A DNA stretch of 64,000 bases from Pseudomonas yamanorum (lineage in GTDB: Bacteria; Pseudomonadota; Gammaproteobacteria; Pseudomonadales; Pseudomonadaceae). Position numbers and translations under genes: made by a program. Below the pieces are notes generated by a model, which made no database searches, was not told the origin of the DNA, and saw only the letters and a program-made list of their open reading frames with translations. This document shows, piece by piece, positions 53,761 through 62,621 of this stretch (within the stretch, counting starts at the first letter, position 1; every line of letters begins with the position of its first letter). The stretch is from NCBI RefSeq assembly GCF_013386765.1, contig NZ_JACARE010000053.1, forward strand, positions 1 to 64,000, in the 5' to 3' direction.

Positions 53761-53971
53761 GGGAAAAAGACAACGGACCGGGTGCAGGGTTCGGTACCTA
53801 GGGTAGGGCCCATGTACGCAGTTGCCAAGGGGCGCTGCGCATTTGGATCAATAAGTTGTCAGTTACGGTCATTGAGCGGCAACCGGCAGCCTCTTAGTCT
53901 GTGGGACATAAACCGATGGAGTGCCATTCGAGCGCTCCACGTCCCGTGATGATCCGTTGTGGAGCTGTACC

Positions 53972-56011
53972 ATGACCGCTGCTGCCTACCCGCACCTGCT
54001 GGCCCCGTTGGACCTGGGTTTTACCACCCTGCGTAACCGCACCCTGATGGGCTCGATGCACACCGGCCTTGAAGAGAAACCCGGCGGCTTCGAGCGCATG
54101 GCGGCGTATTTTGCCGAGCGCGCCCGTGGCGGTGTGGGCCTGATGGTGACCGGCGGCATTGGCCCGAACGATGAAGGCGGCGTGTATGGCGGTGCAGCCA
54201 AGCTGACCACCGACGAAGAAGCGCAAAAGCACAAGATCGTGACCCAGGCGGTGCACGAGGCGGGCGGCAAGATCTGCATGCAGATCCTCCACGCCGGGCG
54301 TTATGCCTACAGCCCGAAACAGGTGGCACCGAGCGCTATCCAGGCGCCGATCAACCCGTTCAAGCCTAAAGAGCTGGACGAAGAGGGCATCGAAAAGCAG
54401 ATCAACGATTTCGTCACCTGCTCGTTGCTGGCCCAGGTTGCCGAGTACGACGGCGTGGAAATCATGGGGTCCGAAGGCTACTTCATTAACCAGTTCCTCG
54501 CGGCCCACACCAACCACCGCACCGACCGTTGGGGCGGCAGCTACGAAAACCGCATGCGCCTGCCGGTGGAAATCGTGCGCCGGGTGCGCGACGCGGTAGG
54601 CCCGAACTTCATCATCATTTTCCGCCTGTCGATGCTCGACCTGGTGGAAGGCGGCAGCACCTGGGAAGAGATCGTGCAGTTGGCCAAGGCCATCGAGCAG
54701 GCCGGTGCGACCCTCATCAACACCGGTATCGGCTGGCACGAAGCGCGCATCCCGACCATCGCCACCAAGGTGCCGCGTGGTGCGTTCAGCAAGGTCACCG
54801 CGAAGTTGCGTGGCGCGGTGCAGATTCCGCTGATCACCACCAACCGCATCAACACCCCGGAAATCGCCGAGCAGATCCTGGCCGAAGGCGATGCCGACAT
54901 GGTCTCGATGGCTCGCCCGTTCCTGGCCGACCCGGACTTCGTCAACAAGGCCGCCGAAGGCCGCGCCGATGAAATCAACACCTGCATCGGCTGCAACCAG
55001 GCGTGCCTGGACCACACCTTCGGCGGCAAGCTGACCACTTGCCTGGTCAACCCGCGTGCGTGCTACGAGACCGAGCTCAACTACTTGCCGGTCAAGCAGA
55101 TCAAGAAAATCGCCGTGGTGGGTGCCGGCCCTGCGGGTCTGGCGGCGGCCACCGTTGCCGCCGAGCGCGGGCACCAGGTGACCCTGTTCGATTCGGCCAG
55201 CGAGATCGGCGGCCAGTTCAACATCGCCAAGCGCGTGCCGGGCAAGGAAGAGTTTTTCGAAACCCTGCGCTACTTCAAACGCAAGTTGCAGACCACCCAT
55301 GTCGAGCTGTGCCTGAACACCCGGGTCGACGTCGAGCAACTGGTGGCGGGCGGTTACGACGAGATCATCCTGGCTACCGGCATCGCGCCGCGTACGCCGG
55401 CGATCCCGGGCGTGGAAAACGCCAAGGTGCTGAGCTACCTGGACGTGATCCTGGAGCGCAAGCCGGTGGGCCATCGCGTGGCGGTGATCGGTGCCGGCGG
55501 TATCGGGTTTGACGTGTCGGAATTCCTCGTGCACCAGGGCGTGTCCACCAGCCTGGACCGCGAGGCGTTCTGGAAAGAGTGGGGCATCGACACCCACCTG
55601 GAAGCCCGCGGCGGTGTGGCCGGGATCAAGCCCGAGCGCCACGCGCCGGCACGCGAAGTGTTCCTGTTGCAGCGCAAGGCTTCCAAGGTTGGCGACGGCC
55701 TGGGCAAGACCACCGGCTGGATTCACCGCACTGGCTTGAAGAACAAGCAGGTGCAAATGCTCAACAGCGTCGAGTACCTGAAGATCGACGACGAAGGCCT
55801 GCACATCCGCATCGGCGCCGAGGGTGAGCCGAAGGTGCTGGCGGTGGACAACATCGTTATCTGCGCCGGCCAGGACCCGCTGCGGGAATTGCAGGACGGC
55901 CTGTTGGCTGCCGGGCAGAACGTGCACCTGATCGGCGGTGCCGATGTGGCGGCCGAGCTGGATGCCAAGCGCGCCATCAACCAGGGTTCGCGCCTGGCTG
56001 CCGAGCTGTAA
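53972..56011 (+). CDS. fadH: NADPH-dependent 2,4-dienoyl-CoA reductase
   Basis: A 679-residue flavoenzyme. The N-terminal OYE-type FMN TIM barrel covers about residues 1-330, with CMQILHAGRYAY near residue 100 and GSEGYFINQFLAAHTNHRTDRWGG near residue 170. The 4Fe-4S site is CIGCNQACLDHTFGGKLTTC near residue 337. The FAD/NADPH domains follow (VVGAGPAGLAAATVAAERGH near residue 380 and VIGAGGIGFDVSEFL near residue 510). It reduces dienoyl-CoA in unsaturated fatty acid beta-oxidation. GGAG is 7 bp before the ATG at 53972. Confidence 0.94.
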   Translation: MTAAAYPHLLAPLDLGFTTLRNRTLMGSMHTGLEEKPGGFERMAAYFAERARGGVGLMVTGGIGPNDEGGVYGGAAKLTTDEEAQKHKIVTQAVHEAGGKICMQILHAGRYAYSPKQVAPSAIQAPINPFKPKELDEEGIEKQINDFVTCSLLAQVAEYDGVEIMGSEGYFINQFLAAHTNHRTDRWGGSYENRMRLPVEIVRRVRDAVGPNFIIIFRLSMLDLVEGGSTWEEIVQLAKAIEQAGATLINTGIGWHEARIPTIATKVPRGAFSKVTAKLRGAVQIPLITTNRINTPEIAEQILAEGDADMVSMARPFLADPDFVNKAAEGRADEINTCIGCNQACLDHTFGGKLTTCLVNPRACYETELNYLPVKQIKKIAVVGAGPAGLAAATVAAERGHQVTLFDSASEIGGQFNIAKRVPGKEEFFETLRYFKRKLQTTHVELCLNTRVDVEQLVAGGYDEIILATGIAPRTPAIPGVENAKVLSYLDVILERKPVGHRVAVIGAGGIGFDVSEFLVHQGVSTSLDREAFWKEWGIDTHLEARGGVAGIKPERHAPAREVFLLQRKASKVGDGLGKTTGWIHRTGLKNKQVQMLNSVEYLKIDDEGLHIRIGAEGEPKVLAVDNIVICAGQDPLRELQDGLLAAGQNVHLIGGADVAAELDAKRAINQGSRLAAEL

Positions 56012-56019
56012 AATCCCCC

Positions 56020-56052
56020 AAGGGGCGGTGGTAGACTACCGCCCCTTTTCTT
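56020..56052 (+). terminator. Terminator of fadH
   Basis: AAGGGGCGGT and ACCGCCCCTT around GGTAGACT, then TTCTT. It ends 17 bp before the next start codon. Confidence 0.85.
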
Positions 56053-56068
56053 GTGCAGAACTGCCCTC

Positions 56069-56968
56069 ATGGGTCCTTTCGACTGGCTTCCTTACGCGCC
56101 CCTTGAACCCCTGAAGCTGGACTGGATGGGGTCGGTGGAGGTGGCTGTGTTGCGCCTGGACCGTATCGACCCGCTGATCAGCGGCAACAAGTGGTTCAAG
56201 CTTACCGAGCACCTGGTTCAAGGCCGGGAAGCCGGTGCCCGCGGGATCATCAGCCTGGGCGGCGCTTACTCCAATCACCTGCATGCACTGGCGGCGGCCG
56301 GGAAACGCTTCGGCTTTCCTACCGTTGGCCTGCTGCGTGGCCATCCGCAAGACACCCCCACAGTGCTCGACCTCAAAGCCTTTGGCATGCAGTTGCATTG
56401 GTTGGGGTACGGCGGCTATCGCGCGCGTAACGAGCCGGACTTCTGGCTGCCGTGGCGCGAGCAGTATCCACACCTGCATCCGGTGCCCGAAGGTGGCGGT
56501 GGCCTGGCCGGTGCGTTGGGCTGCGGGGTGTTGGTGAGTCAGGCGCGGGCGCAATTAAGCGGGCTGGGCTGGGCGGACTATCACGGTTGGTGGCTGGCGG
56601 CGGGCACCGGCACCACGCTGGCGGGATTGGTATTGGCGGAGGCGGGCGCGCATCCGGTGTATGGCGCGCTGGCGGTGCCTGACGACCACGGGGTGGCGCA
56701 GCAGGTACAGGCGCTGGTGCAGGACGGTTATGAGTTGCTGGACGCAAGCCGGGGCGGCTTTGCCAAGGTTGATCCGCAGTTGCTGACCTTTATCGACGCC
56801 ACCGAGCAAGCCTGTGGCCTGCCGCTGGAGCCGCTGTACACCGGCAAGGCGTTACTGGCGTTGAAGCAGCGGATTGAGGCGGGGCACTTCGCTCCCGGCA
56901 CCCGCCTGATCTTCGTCCACACCGGCGGCTTGCAAGGCCGCCGGGGTTTCCCTGTTGCACCCGGTTAA
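56069..56968 (+). CDS. PLP-dependent D-cysteine desulfhydrase / ACC deaminase family protein
   Basis: A 299-residue fold-type II PLP enzyme. The PLP lysine is in DPLISGNKWFKL near residue 42, the family block GGAYSNHLHALAAAG near residue 70, and a glycine-rich phosphate loop AAGTGTTLAGL near residue 175. In pseudomonads such proteins are annotated as ACC deaminase or D-cysteine desulfhydrase; I cannot separate the two from the sequence. The start follows the fadH terminator closely with a poor ribosome site, so the promoter may overlap the terminator or read-through may be used. Confidence 0.8.
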   Translation: MGPFDWLPYAPLEPLKLDWMGSVEVAVLRLDRIDPLISGNKWFKLTEHLVQGREAGARGIISLGGAYSNHLHALAAAGKRFGFPTVGLLRGHPQDTPTVLDLKAFGMQLHWLGYGGYRARNEPDFWLPWREQYPHLHPVPEGGGGLAGALGCGVLVSQARAQLSGLGWADYHGWWLAAGTGTTLAGLVLAEAGAHPVYGALAVPDDHGVAQQVQALVQDGYELLDASRGGFAKVDPQLLTFIDATEQACGLPLEPLYTGKALLALKQRIEAGHFAPGTRLIFVHTGGLQGRRGFPVAPG

Positions 56969-57054
56969 TGTAGGAGCTGGCTTGCCTGCGATGCAGACAC
57001 CTCGGTGTATCAGTGGCACCGAGGTGATGCTATCGCAGGCAAGCCAGCTCCCAC
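56969..57054. repeat. Inverted REP pair
   Basis: TGTAGGAGCTGGCTTGCCTG faces a copy ending GCCAGCTCCCACA; the spacer contains a further dyad (CACCTCGGTG and CACCGAGGTG). Confidence 0.85.
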
Positions 57055-57085
57055 ACAAGCCAGCTGCCACATTCAATCCGGGGGT

Positions 57086-57646
57086 TTACTGAATGCTCCC
57101 TCTCTTGCCCGGCATCATCCGCAGCGCGGTGTTATCGCGCAGGATGTAATGGTGAACGATCGCGGCCAACGCATGCAGCCCGATCAGCCAGTAACCGATC
57201 TTGCCGAACAGCACGTGCCAGTGCTCAATCTCCTTGGCCAGGGCTTTGTTTTCGGCAATCAGCGGCGGCAACTCGATGCCGTAGAACATCACCGAATGCC
57301 CCTCGGCACTGACGATCAGCCAGCCGGCGATGGGCATGCCGATCATCAAGGCGTACAGCGCCATGTGCATCAGGGTGGCAAGGAGGGTTTGCCATTGCGG
57401 CGGCGCCGGCACGATCTTCGGTGCCACACCCAGGCTGCGGGCGAACAACCGTAGCCACACCAGCACAAACACGGTCAGGCCGAACATGAAGTGCATTTCC
57501 ACGATCAACGTACGGCCGCCGCTGCCTTTGGGAAACTGCCCGCGCAACTCAATGCAGGCGTAGACCACCGCCAGCAGCACCACCATCAGCCAGTGCAACG
57601 CAATCGACATGGTGCTGTAACGTGTATCGGAATTTTTCCAGGGCAT
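57086..57646 (-). CDS. Cytochrome b561 family protein
   Basis: A 186-residue protein with four membrane helices. Heme-ligand histidines are expected in SIALHWLMVVLL near residue 18, VEMHFMFGL near residue 52, and HWHVLFGKIGYWLIGLHALAAIVHHYILRDNT near residue 145. It belongs to the bacterial CybB-type b561, which moves electrons from ubiquinol to superoxide or to a periplasmic acceptor. The ATG at 57646 has GAGGAAG upstream; the GTG/ATG codons before it add charged residues not seen in the family. Confidence 0.9.
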   Translation of the reverse strand: MPWKNSDTRYSTMSIALHWLMVVLLAVVYACIELRGQFPKGSGGRTLIVEMHFMFGLTVFVLVWLRLFARSLGVAPKIVPAPPQWQTLLATLMHMALYALMIGMPIAGWLIVSAEGHSVMFYGIELPPLIAENKALAKEIEHWHVLFGKIGYWLIGLHALAAIVHHYILRDNTALRMMPGKRGSIQ

Positions 57647-58345
57647 CGCTTTCTTCCTCACTCATCAGGGCAAACCTCCGTTCTTTCGCGACGGAGTCCT
57701 TTCAATGTAAGCCTGTTTTAGCTTGTTTGCTCGGGGTCGGTCAGTTTTTTGTGAATCGGCTTTGTCATGTTGGGCAATGCCGGCGTCGGAAACGAGACTT
57801 GAGAAATGGGCAGGTACTCATACGGACCTGTAGGATTTTTTCTATTAAACGTGAATTAAATAAACCATCTATTGGAAGAGTTAATACCTTGCCTTATTAC
57901 TATGTGGTCGTGCGGGGTTTCCAGATGTTGAAAGTTGGCGAGTTTTAGTGTGATAAGTTTTTTTTGAAAGGAAATATAGTAAATGAAAGTGTCTGTATGT
58001 TCTCTTAATTTGTGCTGGGTCGGCAGGTGCTGAGCATTCAGACGTTTTTTTACGGAAATGAGGGGGGCGGCGTGTACTTCTGGGAAACTGTCCATGGTTA
58101 GTTGTTGACTAAGTGTTTTAATTGAAACCTCTCTGGATGTGACGATGCTTCCCGTTTAGGCGTAGGACGGCGACATATCCTGTTGAGTAGATGAATTGGA
58201 TGATAGAGCGAATTCGTGGGATCGTGGGTTTGTCCTACTTTGGACGGTGTAAGAGCGGTAGTTGTTGCCTGCTGCGAGGTGAGTTTCAGTGGGCGTTGTC
58301 GCAAAGTGATGCATAACTTAATATTACTTGTTTTCTGGAGTTTAA
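57647..58345. other. AT-rich 700-bp intergenic region with no supported gene
   Basis: The DNA becomes visibly AT-richer from about 57700. The only ORFs are short and lack family features. TTGTCG at 58296-58301 and TAATAT at 58319-58324, spacer 17 bp, make a candidate promoter for the tandem genes, with CTGGAG before the ATG at 58346. I found no hrp-box (GGAACC-N15-16-CCAC). The border of the island probably lies here. Confidence 0.5.
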
Positions 58346-59260
58346 ATGATTAATTCTTTGTCGGTGCGTGCCGCTGAAAAATATAAAGTCGAATCAGCGT
58401 TGCAGGGTTGGTCTGCTTCAGCAGCAAAAAGTGCTGATCCTGTCGGGTCGAGCTTGATTAGTGCCCCATTGACTGGAGAACTTGGGAGTATTAAAACCCA
58501 GGAGCAAATCGCCTCTTTATTGCCCCTGCTAAGTGCACTGATTGCGTCCCTGAATCAGACGTTTAACAGTAAGCCGAAGGCGGTAGATGTGTCCGTCAAT
58601 AATCGCTTGCTGAAGGATAAGTTGATGGCAGAAACAATTGACAAGACAGCGCCAGTGACGCCTAAGTTTGAAAATTATCCAGGGTTTTCCAATAAAAAAG
58701 TAGGGGAGGTGCCAGATAATATTTGGAACGGTGTTATGTTTGGTACCCAGAAAAATGAAGCCACGCTTTCGGTAATCAAGGCTGCAATGACGAAGTATGG
58801 CCAAAGCCCGTTGGGGATATATAAAAGCGTGGAAATTACCAGTAAGGGGTATGACATCGTAATGAGGGACGGGTTTAAGCTCAGCATTACATTTCAGGAG
58901 CTTGGGCATGCGCGAAGGGCATCGAGGTACTCTAATTTCGATATAGGAATGGGCAGGGACGTGGTCTTCCTGTACGCGGTGAGCACCAAGCGAGCGCAAA
59001 TTGAAAATAAGTACGGTGATACTGAAAAAGGCCATGATGAAGCAATTCAGTTTATGAATGCCCGGCTGGACCCGATGCTCGGTTTCAAACTTTTGGGGTT
59101 GGAAGGGGACTTGCGTCCTACTACCTATGAGAAGCTCATAGCGGGCGGTGTGGGTATCGTTGTAGATGGTAATACAAATTTTGCGTTCGAGGGAAAGAGG
59201 GACGGGTGTACAAGAAAGACTAAGTTTTTTAACAATGGGACGTATTTTGAACTGGTTTGA
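58346..59260 (+). CDS. Unknown protein, first of a tandem paralog pair
   Basis: A 304-residue protein I do not recognise. The N-terminus is polar and Ser/Ala-rich (residues 1-45), with no signal peptide. A hydrophobic or amphipathic helix follows (ASLLPLLSALIASL, about 56-69), then a charged linker. A conserved core spans about residues 120-275. The core shares KYGQSPLGIYKSV, MRDGFKL and a LRPTTYEKL-type motif with the next gene. It is lower in G+C than its flanks. The layout resembles type III secreted effectors in general, but that is only a hypothesis. CTGGAG precedes the ATG. Confidence 0.7.
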   Translation: MINSLSVRAAEKYKVESALQGWSASAAKSADPVGSSLISAPLTGELGSIKTQEQIASLLPLLSALIASLNQTFNSKPKAVDVSVNNRLLKDKLMAETIDKTAPVTPKFENYPGFSNKKVGEVPDNIWNGVMFGTQKNEATLSVIKAAMTKYGQSPLGIYKSVEITSKGYDIVMRDGFKLSITFQELGHARRASRYSNFDIGMGRDVVFLYAVSTKRAQIENKYGDTEKGHDEAIQFMNARLDPMLGFKLLGLEGDLRPTTYEKLIAGGVGIVVDGNTNFAFEGKRDGCTRKTKFFNNGTYFELV

Positions 59261-59316
59261 TCGATTCTACGTCATTTTGCAAAAAAAGAAATATTATAAT
59301 TAATGCGAGGTAAAAA

Positions 59317-60294
59317 ATGAGTGGTATTTCAACGTCCTGCACTGCCAGTCAGGCAGTTAATAATGAATGTTTAAGTCTTTCACGTCCTCATGAATTTTCT
59401 GTTCCTGGCAAGCCGTCAGTGAACCCTATGAGTTCTAATGTGGAGGTGTTGCGTGGACCATTGGTCAATCAGCCATCTGCGGCAACGCCGGGTATAGCAG
59501 AAACTTTGGTTAGCCTCGTCACTCTGTTGATGTCCCTTGTTGAATCTTTGCAGAATTCACTCCTAGGCGACGAGAAGAGGACTGATCAGAAAACCACTGT
59601 GAATTCAAATAATAACACTGGGGGTATACACCCGGTGAACAAAGAGGTGCCGGTAGTTAATGTGAAGAGCGAGCGAATCTCGGGTATTTCCGGCAGGCCG
59701 GTGGGTGAGAAACCCACTGATGTGTGGCATGGGGTAACTGAAGGGGTCAAGCATACTAGTCATTATCTTTCAGGCATAAAGGCGGCAATGGAGAAGTATG
59801 GCCAGAGCCCACTTGGAATATATAAAAGCGTCACTGAATCTGCTGATGCTTACGTGATTGAAATGAGAGATGGTTATAAAGTTACTTTGACTAAAAAGGA
59901 GCTTGAACACGCTCGATTGGCCTTGGACTTCCGAGGGACGGACCCTGGGATGATTCAAGACGCGAAGTTTATGTATGCGGTGACCGCCAAACGAGTCCAA
60001 GACATAGAAAGCTCAGCATACACGCGCGAAAGTTTTGAATGGGCGTTGGAGAGCATGGGAGACTCGCTGGTTCTACATGGGTTGGAACGTTTAGGCTTGG
60101 GTGGACAGGTGCGTCCAGTGACGTGGCAAGAGCTTGAAGCCAAAGGTGGTATTGGAGTGGTAGGCGTAGGGGACCATGGGTCGCTGATGAAGGGAGGCTA
60201 TGTGGATATGTTCGGACCCAGCAAATTAAAGGAAGTGAGCACTTACGGCCATGGCGGTCTGTCATTCACTCACCGTGCATTCGAATTGATTTAG
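59317..60294 (+). CDS. Unknown protein, second of a tandem paralog pair
   Basis: A 325-residue paralog of the preceding protein. The N-terminus is Ser/Thr/Asn-rich (MSGISTSCTASQAV), followed by an amphipathic or hydrophobic helix (ETLVSLVTLLMSLVESL, about 62-78). An Asn/Thr-rich linker follows (NSNNNTGG). The core from about residue 130 to 290 shares KAAMEKYGQSPLGIYKSV, MRDGYKV, DAKFMYAV, a VRPVT motif and GIGVVG with the first gene. The C-terminus (GHGGLSFTHRAFELI) has no counterpart. The pair are 56 bp apart and presumably in one transcript. GAGGT lies before the ATG. Confidence 0.7.
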   Translation: MSGISTSCTASQAVNNECLSLSRPHEFSVPGKPSVNPMSSNVEVLRGPLVNQPSAATPGIAETLVSLVTLLMSLVESLQNSLLGDEKRTDQKTTVNSNNNTGGIHPVNKEVPVVNVKSERISGISGRPVGEKPTDVWHGVTEGVKHTSHYLSGIKAAMEKYGQSPLGIYKSVTESADAYVIEMRDGYKVTLTKKELEHARLALDFRGTDPGMIQDAKFMYAVTAKRVQDIESSAYTRESFEWALESMGDSLVLHGLERLGLGGQVRPVTWQELEAKGGIGVVGVGDHGSLMKGGYVDMFGPSKLKEVSTYGHGGLSFTHRAFELI

Positions 60295-60362
60295 TTGTAC
60301 TGCTTACAACTCGCTGGAGACTTCTTTTATTGAGAGTCCGATGGCAAGAATGAATGATTCAT

Positions 60363-60395
60363 TTCTCACCTTGCAGGGGCAAGGTGAGATTTTTT
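60363..60395. terminator. Bidirectional terminator between the tandem genes and phnX
   Basis: CTCACCTTGC and GCAAGGTGAG around AGGG, then ATTTTTTG. A smaller stem, AGTTGTA with TACAACT, follows the last gene at about 60293. Confidence 0.85.
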
Positions 60396-60429
60396 GCTTT
60401 GCAAGCGCTTTTCACCTGCTGGCTGGGTA

Positions 60430-61257
60430 TCAACTGCTCTGGGGCATATCACCTTCGCTCAAGCGTTTGTTGATATCGGCGATGATTCCAGGCAGGTCGG
60501 TGATGGTGTCGATCATGTAGTGCGGGCGCGAGCCTTCGAACATCTTCTTTATGCGCGTGCGTTCGTTGGCCAGCGTACCGGCGTCCAGGGCGCGAAACTG
60601 TTCGTAGGTCAGGCCCAGGGCGTTGCCGGAACAGGTCAGCGCCACGGTCCACATCCCGGCGCGACGGCCTTCGAGGATGCCCGGCACGGTGTCGTCGATC
60701 TTTACACAGGCCGCTACATCATCAATCCCGAGGGCGATCACGTTGGCCAAAGCCTGGGCCGGCCATGGTCGGCCGTTGGGCACTTCGTCGGTAGCCACCA
60801 CGTGGTCGGCGATGTAGCCGTTGGTGGCGGCCAGTTCGACCACCTTGTCCATCACCTGCTTGGGGTAGCCGGAGCACGAGCCGATCTTGATCCCTTGCTG
60901 GCGCAGGTTGGCGATGGTCTCCAGGGCGCCAGGGATCAGTGCCGAGTGCTCGGCGATTTTCTCGATCTGCAGCGGCATGAAACGCTGATAGATGGCGGTG
61001 ACGTCATCGTCGGTGGGCGTGCGGCCAAAGGCCTTGCGGTAACGCTCGGCCACCTGCGGCTGGTCGCACAGGGTGCGGATGTGGTCCCACTTGCCCATGC
61101 CCATCGGGCCTCGGGCTTCTTCGATGGAGACCTGCACATCGAACTCGGCGAAGGCTTCGACAAAAATCTGCGTCGGTGCGAACGAGCCGAAATCGACCAC
61201 GGTGCCGGCCCAGTCGAGGATCGCGGCTTGAAGCTGGGTTGGGTTTGCGTAGTTCAT
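60430..61257 (-). CDS. phnX: Phosphonoacetaldehyde hydrolase
   Basis: A 275-residue HAD-superfamily enzyme. The nucleophile motif is LDWAGTVVDFG near residue 15. The Schiff-base lysine is in MGMGKWDHIRTL near residue 52. CSGYPKQVMDKVV near residue 130 and KIDDTVPGILEGRRAGMWT near residue 185 carry the phosphate and Mg sites. It splits phosphonoacetaldehyde to acetaldehyde and phosphate, the second step of 2-aminoethylphosphonate (AEP) use. It lies downstream of phnW with a REP pair between. Confidence 0.95.
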   Translation of the reverse strand: MNYANPTQLQAAILDWAGTVVDFGSFAPTQIFVEAFAEFDVQVSIEEARGPMGMGKWDHIRTLCDQPQVAERYRKAFGRTPTDDDVTAIYQRFMPLQIEKIAEHSALIPGALETIANLRQQGIKIGSCSGYPKQVMDKVVELAATNGYIADHVVATDEVPNGRPWPAQALANVIALGIDDVAACVKIDDTVPGILEGRRAGMWTVALTCSGNALGLTYEQFRALDAGTLANERTRIKKMFEGSRPHYMIDTITDLPGIIADINKRLSEGDMPQSS

Positions 61258-61285
61258 GGTTCAGATCCTGTTTAAAGGGGATTCA

Positions 61286-61384
61286 TGTAGGAGCGAGCTT
61301 GCTTGCGAAGGTCGTTAACGATGACGCTGGCATGCTGGATGAACGCGGCGCCCTCAGGTTTTTCGCGAGCAAGCTGGCTCCTAC
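61286..61384. repeat. REP pair of a second sequence class
   Basis: TGTAGGAGCGAGCTTGCTTG faces GAGCAAGCTGGCTCCTACA. The core GAGCTTGCTTGCGAA differs from the other REPs in the window. It lies between phnW and phnX. Confidence 0.8.
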
Positions 61385-61399
61385 AGGGGGGATTCAGTC

Positions 61400-62509
61400 T
61401 CAGATGTCGAGCACGTTCATTTCTTGCAGCACCTCGGCGACTGCCGCGACAGCTGCTTGCATTTCGGCCTGGTTCACATGGCCGATGCAGCCCACGCGGA
61501 AGGTCTCCACCTGGGTCAATTTGCCGGGATAAAGGATGAAACCCTTGGCCTTGACCCGCTCGTAGAATTCCTTGAACTGGTAGCGCGGGTCTTTCGGCGC
61601 GTGGAAGGTGACGATGATCGGTGCCTGGATTGCGGCGGGCAGGAAGCTGCGCAGGCCCAGTTCGGCCATGCCGTCCAGCAATGCCTGGCAGTTGTCGGCG
61701 TAGCGCTGGTGCCGGGCGGGCAGGCCGCCTTCTTCGTTGTATTGCAGCAGGGCTTCGTGCAGTGCGGCCACCACGTGGGTTGGCGGGGTGAAGCGCCATT
61801 GGCCGGTCTTGGCCATGTAGGTGTGCTGGTCGAACAGGTCCATCGCGAGGGAATGGCTGTTGCCCTGGGCGGCGGCCAGTGCCTGCTTTTCAGCGAATAC
61901 AAAACCCATGCCCGGTACGCCTTCCAGGCACTTGCCGGAGGCGGCGATCAGTGCGTCGAACGGCACTTCACGGGCGTCGATCGGCAGCGCGCCGAAGGAA
62001 CTCATGGCGTCGATGATCAGGCGCTTGCCGTGACGGGCGATGACCTGGGCGATCTCGGGCAGCGGGTTCAGGATCCCGGTGCTGGTTTCGCAATGGATCA
62101 GCGCGACGTGGGTGATGCCCTTGTCGGCCTGCAACAGGCGGTCGACGTCGGCGGCGGTGGTGGGCTCGTCTTCGGCGGTTTCAAAGGTGCTGAACGGGCG
62201 GCCGAGCACTTCGCAAATCTTCGCCAGGCGCTTGCCGTAGGCGCCGTTGATCAGCACCAGCACCTTGCCGTCACGCGGGACGAGGGTGCCGATGGCCGCT
62301 TCCACGGCGAAGGTGCCGCTGCCTTGCAAGGGCACACAATGGTGGCTGTCGGTGCCGTTGACGATCACCAGCAGTTGCTCGCACAGGCTGGCGGTCAGTT
62401 GATTGAAGCGGTCATCCCATGAACCCCAGTCGACCATCATGGCCTGGCGGGTGCGGGCCGAGGTGGTCAAGGGCCCGGGGGTCAGCAGGATCGGCGCGGC
62501 AGTGCTCAT
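61400..62509 (-). CDS. phnW: 2-aminoethylphosphonate--pyruvate transaminase
   Basis: A 369-residue class V aminotransferase. LTPGPLTTS is the family start; the PLP lysine is in IAASGKCLEGVPG near residue 192. It transfers the amino group of AEP to pyruvate, giving phosphonoacetaldehyde for PhnX. The ATG at 62509 matches the family; the frame extends seven codons further without support. It is divergent from a LysR gene. Confidence 0.95.
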   Translation of the reverse strand: MSTAAPILLTPGPLTTSARTRQAMMVDWGSWDDRFNQLTASLCEQLLVIVNGTDSHHCVPLQGSGTFAVEAAIGTLVPRDGKVLVLINGAYGKRLAKICEVLGRPFSTFETAEDEPTTAADVDRLLQADKGITHVALIHCETSTGILNPLPEIAQVIARHGKRLIIDAMSSFGALPIDAREVPFDALIAASGKCLEGVPGMGFVFAEKQALAAAQGNSHSLAMDLFDQHTYMAKTGQWRFTPPTHVVAALHEALLQYNEEGGLPARHQRYADNCQALLDGMAELGLRSFLPAAIQAPIIVTFHAPKDPRYQFKEFYERVKAKGFILYPGKLTQVETFRVGCIGHVNQAEMQAAVAAVAEVLQEMNVLDI

Positions 62510-62598
62510 TCTTGTGTCCTCGCAAAACAATGGGATGAAGTTACGGCGCCTAAATTGCAGTTTGGCTTGTCATCAATCAAATTGTTTGTTGTTATGCG

Positions 62599-62621
62599 AG
62601 CTATCAGTGAGGCCGATAGCT
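62599..62621. promoter_or_regulatory. LysR-type box overlapping the regulator's ribosome-binding site
   Basis: AGCTATC and GATAGCT (7 bp) around AGTGAGGCC, ending at the base before the ATG of the LysR gene. It contains a T-N11-A core, and the Shine-Dalgarno-like GTGAGG lies in the loop. It could be an autoregulatory site or an RNA hairpin. Confidence 0.5.

Noticed and set aside
57983..58033. 16-codon ORF with AAAGGAAAT upstream in the AT-rich gap
   Set aside because: Too short and Cys/Val-rich without further support; may be chance in AT-rich DNA.
57680..58345. hrp-box promoter for the tandem unknown genes
   Set aside because: No GGAACC-N15-16-CCAC match was found, so a type III regulon link is not supported by promoter sequence.
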